A program made the position numbers and the translations under genes. From NCBI RefSeq assembly GCF_014672695.1, contig NZ_CP053923.1:414703-421218 (forward strand): 6,516 nucleotides of DNA. The letters are read 5' to 3'. Source of the stretch: Defluviicoccus vanus (GTDB lineage: Bacteria; Pseudomonadota; Alphaproteobacteria; Rhodospirillales; Defluviicoccaceae). The notes below the pieces were generated by a model, which had not been told where the DNA came from, made no database searches, and saw only the letters and a list, made by a program, of their open reading frames with translations. Of the stretch, positions 1 through 6,516 are shown one piece after another (within the stretch, counting starts at the first letter, position 1; every line of letters starts with the position of its first letter).

Positions 1-1
1 G

Positions 2-82
2 CGGTTGAACGCCGGCATCGAGCACGCTGTGGCTGCCGCCGCCAAAGCGCAAAAGCTGCATAAGGTCGGGAGATCAGCATGA
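2..82 (+). CDS. C-terminal end of an unidentified upstream protein (partial)
   Basis: A reading frame open from the window edge encodes 26 residues, ending in ...KAQKLHKVGRSA, and stops at TGA 80-82. The fragment is rich in Ala and Lys and has mostly G or C third positions. Its stop overlaps the ppk start as ATGA (79-82), the usual layout of translationally coupled genes, and this is the main reason for choosing this frame. A second frame stops at TAA 61-63 and is less attractive. I do not recognise the family. phoU or hda genes often precede ppk, but this tail does not obviously match either. An operon with ppk is inferred from the overlap alone. Confidence 0.45.
   Translation, partial: RLNAGIEHAVAAAAKAQKLHKVGRSA
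68..72 (+). promoter_or_regulatory. Ribosome binding site of ppk
   Basis: GGGAG lies six bases before the ATG at 79, a good Shine-Dalgarno match at normal spacing. Together with the ATGA overlap it supports the long start of ppk over the internal ATGs at codons 17 and 30. It therefore supports reading the unusual N-terminal extension as real protein. Confidence 0.6.
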
Positions 83-2382
83 CCGAGACGAAGACCGCCG
101 CTCTTGCCACGGAGGAGACGGACGCAATGCCCCTGGCGGGGTCGTTTCCGGCTCCGGAACGTGCCATGGCGGACGAGGTCGAAGAAGATGCGGAGCACCC
201 CGAGGATGCTGCGCAACCTGCCGTTATCCCGGGACTGACGACGACGCAGGCGCCCTCGCCGGCCAATCTGGCGGCGCCCGAACTCTACCTCAATCGCGAG
301 CTCACTTGGCTGCAGTTTAACTTTCGTGTCCTGAACGAAGCCCGCGACAAGCGCACGCCGCTGCTGGAACGGGTCAAGTTCCTCGCCATCGGCGCCAGCA
401 ACATGGACGAGTTTTTCATGAAGCGGATCGGCGGCCTCAAGCAGCAGATCGGCGCCGGCGTGACCAAACTCTCCATCGATGGCCGCACGCCGGTGCAGCA
501 ACTGGAGGAGTGCCGGACGGCGATGACCGAGTTCCGCCGCCAGCAACGCGAGGTTTACCTCGAACTGGTCGGTGAACTGCGCCGTGCGAACATCCGTATC
601 CTCTCCTATTCGAAGCTGGCGTCGGCACAACGGGAAGTGGTGCGCGACTACTACCACGAGAACATCTTCCCCCTGGTCACGCCGCTGGCGATGGACCCGG
701 CACATCCGTTTCCCTTCATCTCTAATCTCTCTCTCAACCTGCTGGTCACCTTGCGTTTCCCCCATGAACCGCAGCTGACGCTGGCGCGGGTCAAGGTGCC
801 GGTCGGCAGCGGCGTTCCCCGCTTCATCCGCGTCGGCAGCGACGACCACTTCGTCCTGCTGGAAGACGTCATGGCAAACAATCTCTCGGAGCTGTTTCCG
901 GGGATGGAGATCGCCAGCGTCGAGCTGTTCCGCGTCACCCGCAACGCCAACACCGAGCGCGGCGAGGAAGGGGCCGATGACCTGGTATCGCTGATCGAGG
1001 CCGAACTACGCGACCGCAAGTTCGCGCCGATCGTCCGGCTCGAAGTGGCGGAAGGCATCAACGCCAACCACAAGGGGATGCTGGCGGCGGAACTAGGGCT
1101 GGACGAGGAGCGCGACGTCTACGAATCCGACGTGATGATCGGCATGCGCGACCTCTGGGAACTGGTGGCGCTCGACAACCAAGCGCTGCACGACCCGAAG
1201 TTCCAGCCGACGGAGAACGTCAAGCTGCTGGACCGCGACCTGATCTTTCATACCATCCGCGAGAATGGGCCGATCCTGCTGCACCACCCCTACGAATCCT
1301 TCGCCAACTCCGTGGTGCGCTTCGTCCGCGAGGCGGCAGAGGACCCGAAGGTGCTGGCGATCAAGATGACGCTCTATCGCACCTCGGAAGCGACAATGAT
1401 CGTCGATCACCTGATCGATGCCGCCAGCAACGGCAAGCAGGTGGCGGTGGTGGTGGAGCTGAAGGCGCGTTTCGACGAAGCGGCGAACCTGCGCTGGGCA
1501 AGCCGGCTGGAGGAAGCGGGCATCCACGTCACCTACGGCGTCCTCGGGCTCAAGACCCATGCCAAGGCGGTACTCGTCGTTCGTCGCGACTACAACGGCC
1601 TGCGCCGCTACGTTCATGTTGGCACCGGCAACTATCACGGCGGCACCGCCCGCCTTTACTGCGATTTCGGTCTTCTCACCTGCGATCGCGAGATCGGCCT
1701 CGACCTGACCGAACTGTTCAACTACCTGACCACCGGCTGCAAGCCGGCGCACGCCTATCGCCGATTGCTCACCGCGCCGCACCTGATGAAGAAGGCGTTG
1801 CTCGCCAAGATCGACCGCGAGATCGCCGTCCACAATGCCGAGAAACCCGGGCTGATCCGCTTCAAGTGCAATGCGCTTGAGGATCCGGACGTGGTCGCCG
1901 CCCTCTACAAGGCATCGCAGGCGGGGGTGAAGGTGGAACTGATCGTCCGCGATACCTGCCGACTGCGCCCGGGATTGCCCGGGATCTCCGAGACAATCAC
2001 CGTGGTCAGTATCGTCGGCCGCTTCCTTGAGCATGCCCGCATCTACTACTTCCGCAACGGTGGCGACGAGGAGTACTTCATCGGCTCGGCCGACCTCATG
2101 ACCCGCAACCTGGAGAGCCGGGTCGAAATCCTGACCCCGATCGAGCATCCCGACCTGCGGCGGGAGCTGAACGCGCTGATCGAGACGCAACTCGCCGACC
2201 GTCGCAGCGGCTGGGACATGTGCGCGGACGGCAGCTACGTGCAGCGGCGACCGCGCGGCGGCGGCCACAAGGTGCGCTCGGCGCAGGAGATCATGATGGA
2301 GTCGGCGCGGCTGCGCTCTGAGCGGGCGAAGCGGATGCGCAAGGTGAAGCCGCGGGCCTTCGCCCGCCGCGGACCGAAGTGA
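79..2382 (+). CDS. ppk: Polyphosphate kinase 1 (PPK1)
   Basis: The enzyme reversibly transfers the gamma-phosphate of ATP onto inorganic polyphosphate through a phosphohistidine intermediate. The family works as an oligomer, often membrane-associated. The 767 residues show the family order: an N-terminal domain from about residue 69 (LYLNRELTWLQFN, then GASNMDEFFMKR at 105-116), a head domain with PLAMDPAHPFPF (203-213), and two phospholipase-D-like C-terminal domains. By eye against E. coli PPK, with an offset of about 59-60, R434 (YRTS) and R464 (ARFDE) match the Mg-binding arginines. H494 (KTHAK) matches the phosphorylated His435, Y527 matches Tyr468, R624 matches Arg564, and H652 (LEHAR) matches His592. 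All key residues are present, so the enzyme should be active. It exceeds the usual length of about 690 because residues 1-66 form an acidic, Ala/Pro-rich, probably disordered extension. It overlaps the upstream gene by 4 nt and precedes a sixA-like gene by 25 nt. Confidence 0.96.
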   Translation: MTETKTAALATEETDAMPLAGSFPAPERAMADEVEEDAEHPEDAAQPAVIPGLTTTQAPSPANLAAPELYLNRELTWLQFNFRVLNEARDKRTPLLERVKFLAIGASNMDEFFMKRIGGLKQQIGAGVTKLSIDGRTPVQQLEECRTAMTEFRRQQREVYLELVGELRRANIRILSYSKLASAQREVVRDYYHENIFPLVTPLAMDPAHPFPFISNLSLNLLVTLRFPHEPQLTLARVKVPVGSGVPRFIRVGSDDHFVLLEDVMANNLSELFPGMEIASVELFRVTRNANTERGEEGADDLVSLIEAELRDRKFAPIVRLEVAEGINANHKGMLAAELGLDEERDVYESDVMIGMRDLWELVALDNQALHDPKFQPTENVKLLDRDLIFHTIRENGPILLHHPYESFANSVVRFVREAAEDPKVLAIKMTLYRTSEATMIVDHLIDAASNGKQVAVVVELKARFDEAANLRWASRLEEAGIHVTYGVLGLKTHAKAVLVVRRDYNGLRRYVHVGTGNYHGGTARLYCDFGLLTCDREIGLDLTELFNYLTTGCKPAHAYRRLLTAPHLMKKALLAKIDREIAVHNAEKPGLIRFKCNALEDPDVVAALYKASQAGVKVELIVRDTCRLRPGLPGISETITVVSIVGRFLEHARIYYFRNGGDEEYFIGSADLMTRNLESRVEILTPIEHPDLRRELNALIETQLADRRSGWDMCADGSYVQRRPRGGGHKVRSAQEIMMESARLRSERAKRMRKVKPRAFARRGPK

Positions 2383-2407
2383 GCGGAACCGGATCGGGAC
2401 GCCGGCG

Positions 2408-2929
2408 GTGAAGACCGTCCTCCTGCTGCGCCACGCCAAGTCCAGTTGGAAGGACGTGGCGTTGCCCGACATTGACCGGCCACTCAACGGCCGCGGCCGG
2501 GCAGCGGCGCGGCAGATGCGCGACTACATGGTGCGCGAGCGATGGCTGCCGGCACAGGTGCTGTGCTCGCCGTCGAAGCGGACCCGTGAGACGCTCGACG
2601 TGATTCTCGAAGCCTTCGGCGAGGCGGTGCCGGTACGCTACGAGAAGGGCATTTACCTGGCCGAAGCACCGGTGCTGCTGCGCCGGTTGCGCCGCCTCAA
2701 CGAAAGCCTCGCCTCGGTGATGGTGGTCGGCCACAATCCCGGACTCGAACGCTTGGCATTGATGCTGACCGAGGGCGAGGACGACCCGCTGCGGCACGAA
2801 CTCGCGGCGAAGTTCCCCACCGGCACCTTCGCCGCCATCGGCTGCGACATCGACCACTGGACCGAGTTGAAACCCGGCTGCGGCAACCTCGAAGCCTTCA
2901 CCCGCCCCCGCAAAGCCGGGAAAGACTAG
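2408..2929 (+). CDS. sixA: SixA-type phosphohistidine phosphatase (histidine phosphatase superfamily)
   Basis: This 173-residue cytoplasmic protein belongs to the histidine phosphatase branch that removes phosphate from phosphohistidine. It opens with LLRHAKSSW, in which R8 and H9 form the RHx catalytic signature, here with the RHAKS variant typical of SixA-like proteins. D21 and R24 follow in DIDRPLNGRG, then SPSKRTRET (54-62) with a phosphate-binding Arg. The second catalytic His is H109 in VVGHNPGLE. E. coli SixA is 161 residues, so this copy is full length. Translation starts at GTG, with a weak GGGA at 2396-2399 about eight bases upstream. No ATG lies near the conserved N-terminus, so the GTG start is well constrained. 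It lies 25 nt after ppk and is probably cotranscribed. The physiological substrate cannot be read from sequence: E. coli SixA acts on nitrogen-PTS phosphocarriers, and a link to PPK is only inferred. A broader histidine phosphatase role is the alternative. Confidence 0.9.
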   Translation: MKTVLLLRHAKSSWKDVALPDIDRPLNGRGRAAARQMRDYMVRERWLPAQVLCSPSKRTRETLDVILEAFGEAVPVRYEKGIYLAEAPVLLRRLRRLNESLASVMVVGHNPGLERLALMLTEGEDDPLRHELAAKFPTGTFAAIGCDIDHWTELKPGCGNLEAFTRPRKAGKD

Positions 2930-2979
2930 GCCACGGACTGATGACTGCGCAGCCACCGGACGCAGGGCGCTAGCAACCA

Positions 2980-3072
2980 TTAAGTCGTGAGTTGAATGGC
3001 CTCTTCGCGCCGGTTCAAGATGAGCAGGACGAGCCCTTCGACAACAAGTGCGGCGAATGACAGGAGTTTCAT
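2980..3072 (-). CDS. Possible 30-residue single-pass membrane peptide
   Basis: The minus strand of this gap holds a 30-codon frame from ATG (3072-3070) to TAA (2982-2980). It begins MKLLSFAALVVEGLVLLIL, a hydrophobic stretch long enough to cross the membrane once, and continues with a charged tail (NRREEAIQ). An in-frame TGA lies just upstream, so the ATG is the only reasonable start. GGGAG touches the ATG directly with no spacer, and both sit in a hairpin. I recognise no family. It may be a real small protein, a remnant of a larger membrane protein, or chance. Confidence 0.2.
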   Translation of the reverse strand: MKLLSFAALVVEGLVLLILNRREEAIQLTT

Positions 3073-3080
3073 CTCCCGTC
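3059..3080 (-). other. Short hairpin around the mini-ORF start
   Basis: Read on the minus strand, GACGGGAG (3080-3073) and CTCCTGTC (3066-3059) can form an 8-bp stem around the 6-base loop ATGAAA. In RNA from this strand all eight positions pair, one as G-U. From the plus strand the same position is an A-C mismatch. There is no T-tract, so it does not look like an intrinsic terminator. The stem would cover the GGGAG and expose the ATG. A chance inverted repeat is possible. Confidence 0.3.
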
Positions 3081-3141
3081 AACGCTGCGAGAATGGGCGA
3101 GACCCTATCCTCTCTGTCTTCAGAAGCGGAGCTTTCGCAGT

Positions 3142-3806
3142 ATGACACCCGAGGAACGGCAACTGGTGACGGGCCTGTTCGAACGGCTACGCCAAACTGA
3201 TCATGGCGACCGTGATCAGGAGGCGCAGCAACTGATCGAGGCAGGACTGCAGGCGCATTCCGGTGCCCCTTACCTGATGACGCAACTTCTCCTGGTGCAG
3301 GACAGAGCGCTGTCCGCGGCACAGGAGCAAATCCGCAGACTGCAGCAGGACTTGGCCAGTGCCCGAAACACAGCGGGATCAGGCACCACTGACGGCAGTT
3401 TCCTCGCCAACACGCCGCTGCGCGGGCCATGGAGCCCGGGGATACCCAGCACCAGCCCCGCCGCTGCACCGTCGCCGCAGCCGCAGTCTGCCGCTTCATC
3501 GGGGGCGGGTTTCTCCGCGGCGCGCTGCAGACCGCGACGGGTGTCGCTGGTGGCGCGCTGCTCTTCGAAGGGATCAGTTCCCTCTTCCGCATGGGCGGTG
3601 GTGGCTGGGGTCACGGCCTGATGCCGGGGAGTTTCCTTGGTGGTGGCGCGCCGACGCTGGTCGAGGAAACGGTGATTAACGACTACGGAAGCCAAGCGCC
3701 GTTCGAGCCGACGCCAACGGCGGACAACGCCCCTTCCTTGTCAACCGATGACCTGCAGGCAGACGATCTTGACGGGTTGAGTGGCGACGACTCGGATATG
3801 GTCTGA
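3142..3806 (+). pseudogene. DUF2076-family protein, split by a -1 frameshift
   Basis: The N-terminal frame begins MTPEERQLVTGLFERL and continues through LLLVQDRALSAAQEQIRRLQQDL, a helical, coiled-coil-like stretch. This is the signature of DUF2076 proteins, whose function is unknown to me. After a Pro/Ala/Ser linker the frame drifts into Arg-rich sequence and ends at 3621. The expected C-terminus is in the -1 frame: GGGFLRGALQTATGVAGG and ALLFEGISSLF, then a Gly-rich stretch and an acidic tail (STDDLQADDLDGLSGDD) ending at TGA 3804-3806. The frames join exactly at five Gs (3501-3505). Adding one G gives a continuous 221-residue protein with SSGGGFLRG across the joint. A one-base deletion is therefore the simplest reading, either a real mutation or a homopolymer sequencing error. 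The gene borders a decayed mobile-element patch, which makes true decay plausible. Confidence 0.8.
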
Positions 3807-3812
3807 AGACGC

Positions 3813-4346
3813 GACCCGAGGTGGACGACCGACGCCGAGTGGGCGCTGATCAAGCCGCTGATCCCATTAGCTAAGCGCGGCAGGCGCCGGCCCAGCGTCG
3901 ATATCCGGGCGATCCTGAATGGCATCTTGTACGTGCTGTGTACTGGCTGCCAGTGGCGAACCATGCCAAGCGACCTGCCGCCGCGGAGCACGCAGCATGA
4001 CTGCCCGCAACGCTGAGACTACGGCCGCGCGCTGGCGATGGTCCATCACACGCTCTACCGGTGCATCCGGCGGATGTGCAGGACCGTGATGGCGGTGTTC
4101 TGGTGCTGGTCACGCTGTTCGGCCTGCAGCCATGCCTGAAGAAGCTATTTGCTGATGGCGGCGACCAAGGCACGAAATTTGCCGATCGGGTTGCCGACGT
4201 CCTGCCACAGCTCGCCATCGAGATCGTCAAGCGTTCTGACACGGCGGACGGCTTCAAAGTGCTGCCGCCGTCTTGCAAGGGATTTCGAGAAATCCATCGC
4301 CAGCGTCAAACTCCTCTCGCGACGTTTCGCACAGAGGCTGAACAAC
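3813..4346 (+). pseudogene. Degenerate IS5-family transposase
   Basis: Three pieces of an IS5-family DDE transposase lie in order. The first, from about 3822, reads WTTDAEWALIKPLIP, then ILNGILYVLCTGCQWRTMP, and ends near HHTLYRCIR; it is interrupted by TGA at 4014-4016, where the family normally has Trp before DY. The second, from 4061 in another frame, reads VHPADVQDRDGGVLVL, LFADGGDQGTKFAD and IEIVKRSDTADGFKVLP. The third, from 4263, reads CRRLARDFEKSIAS followed by VKLLSRRFAQRL. The stretch that normally links LYRCIR to VHPADVQDRDG, including an early catalytic Asp, is missing. So is the RRWVVERTFAWLNR-like block that carries the catalytic Glu. No start codon, terminal inverted repeats or target duplication are visible. 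It cannot encode an active enzyme. It begins immediately after the DUF2076 stop. Confidence 0.85.
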
Positions 4347-4378
4347 ATAGGCGATTCTGAGTCAGGCACCACGACCAA

Positions 4379-4556
4379 CGTTCGATCAGCGGGATTAGCT
4401 TTCGTAGTCGGCTTGCCGTCACGGGATTTGCGCTTCCAGTAGCCGCGACGCCACGATCGGTCGTACGCAGGGAACGCCAGATGTAGCGGGCTTGCCTTGC
4501 TTCTTCACAGGCGCACGCACCTGCCATACACCTCTGCGGGAAAATAAGGTCGCCAT
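4379..4556 (-). pseudogene. N-terminal remnant of a phage-type tyrosine integrase
   Basis: From ATG at 4556-4554 the minus strand reads MATLFSRRGVWQVRAPVKK. A frame change near 4494 then gives ARYIWRSLRTTDRGVA. Together these resemble the N-terminal arm-binding region (DUF6538-like) of phage and island integrases, whose pattern is a short start, an R-x-R-x-P strand, then RSL-x-T-x-DR and an Ala. A second change near 4441 gives YWKRKSRDGKPTTKANPADR, which I cannot place. Both changes fit single-base losses. The catalytic C-terminal domain with its Arg-His-Arg-Tyr residues is absent, and the fragment runs into the IS5 relic on the opposite strand. Family assignment is by pattern only. The paired repeats just upstream of its start support an integrase origin. 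Confidence 0.5.
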
Positions 4557-4624
4557 GCCCACAAAATGCCTACTTCGGCTTTCTAAACCGTTGATATTGT
4601 TAGGCGTGCCTACACCGTGCCTAC
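4556..4624. repeat. Two pairs of GTAGGCA-like repeats with 11-bp spacing
   Basis: TGCCTAC occurs at 4567-4573, 4607-4613 and 4618-4624, and TGCCCAC with one change at 4556-4562. On the minus strand these are GTAGGCA and GTGGGCA. Repeat starts are 11 bp apart within each pair, and the pairs are offset by 51 bp, near whole helical turns. The first pair overlaps the start of the integrase remnant and the second lies upstream of it. This layout fits arm-type integrase binding sites in an attachment region, or operators for an autoregulator. Function is inferred. Confidence 0.5.
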
Positions 4625-4627
4625 ACC
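4606..4627 (+). repeat. Tandem 11-bp direct repeat GTGCCTACACC
   Basis: GTGCCTACACC occurs twice with no gap, at 4606-4616 and 4617-4627, followed by CACACC. It contains the second pair of the spaced motif. It lies 43 bases before the 5-oxoprolinase start, in a segment visibly richer in A and T than the flanking genes. Confidence 0.75.
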
Positions 4628-4669
4628 CACACCTGGGGTTATGAGATTGATTTGGCTTTGTTTTCTGCA

Positions 4670-6516
<1,847 letters not shown>

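Larger units (their letters stand above)
2930..3141. other. Intergenic gap between sixA and the DUF2076 gene
   Basis: The 212 nt between the phosphatase stop and the next start hold no recognisable RNA gene, CRISPR or clear intrinsic terminator. The only structure I see is on the minus strand: the 30-codon hydrophobic frame and its hairpin, listed separately. A GGAG at 3128-3131, ten bases before the ATG at 3142, is a plausible ribosome binding site for the DUF2076 gene. I see no convincing -35/-10 pair, though the gap probably carries that gene's promoter. Confidence 0.5.
4363..4669. other. Gene-free end of the mobile-element patch upstream of the 5-oxoprolinase gene
   Basis: No intact gene lies between the transposase relic and the 5-oxoprolinase start. 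The left part holds the minus-strand integrase remnant. The right part (about 4557-4669) holds the spaced repeats and is A/T-richer than the genes on either side. A TTGATA at 4591-4596 has no convincing -10 partner, so I call no promoter. An attachment-site crossover could lie between 4625 and 4669, but I see no second copy of this sequence in the window. Confidence 0.4.

Noticed and set aside
79..2382. Assignment of the genome to Candidatus Accumulibacter because of ppk
   Set aside because: The PPK1 sequence, including its LSIDGRTP region and N-terminal motif, does not look like the Accumulibacter marker gene as I remember it, so no genus was named.
1093..2487. A 464-codon open frame on the minus strand, antisense to ppk
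   Set aside because: It lies opposite the strongly conserved catalytic half of PPK1, and its composition (Ala, Gly, Arg, His and Val rich) is what GC-rich codon bias produces in the antisense frame. No recognisable motif.
3499..3510. Programmed -1 frameshift in the DUF2076 gene
   Set aside because: The G-run could slip, but I see no clear stimulatory structure, I know of no frameshifting in this family, and the neighbouring DNA is decaying. A one-base deletion or sequencing error is simpler.
2291..3592. A 433-codon minus-strand frame across sixA and the N-terminal part of the DUF2076 gene
   Set aside because: It spans two convincing plus-strand genes and has low-complexity, Arg/Pro/Ala-rich content with no family motif.
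4145..4378. A 77-codon minus-strand frame with a protein-like appearance
   Set aside because: Most of it is antisense to the third and part of the second transposase fragment, which match IS5-family motifs in order. Only its upstream extension past 4379 may belong to the integrase remnant.

Overview
The window looks like chromosomal DNA of a GC-rich proteobacterium. The coding regions are strongly biased to G or C at third codon positions, and a DUF2076-family gene and an IS5-family transposase relic fit Proteobacteria. I cannot resolve the class. The polyphosphate kinase belongs to the long form that opens with an LYLNRELTWLQFN-type motif.

Layout. Bases 1-82 hold the last codons of an unidentified gene, whose stop overlaps the next start (ATGA). 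Bases 79-2382 encode a complete polyphosphate kinase 1 (ppk), followed after 25 nt by a GTG-started SixA-type phosphohistidine phosphatase (2408-2929). These form a likely polyphosphate/phosphohistidine operon. A 212-nt gap (2930-3141) follows; it contains only a possible 30-codon membrane peptide and a hairpin, both on the minus strand. Next is a DUF2076 gene (3142-3806), split into two frames at a run of five Gs.

From 3807 to 4669 there is no intact gene. This stretch is a decayed mobile-element patch. It contains an IS5-family transposase relic with a nonsense codon and internal deletions on the plus strand (about 3813-4346). It also contains the frameshifted N-terminus of a phage-type integrase on the minus strand (about 4379-4556). 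Beyond that lies a more AT-rich segment with two pairs of GTAGGCA-like repeats, each pair spaced 11 bp apart, which resemble integrase arm sites. The patch ends directly at the start of a 5-oxoprolinase/hydantoinase A gene (4670 to the window end), which runs off the window without a stop.

The intact genes are housekeeping or metabolic: polyphosphate synthesis, phosphohistidine dephosphorylation and 5-oxoproline recycling. I found no convincing undescribed system. The main points of interest are the frameshifted DUF2076 gene, the integrase relic with its paired repeats, the hairpin-initiated mini-ORF, and the acidic N-terminal extension of the kinase.
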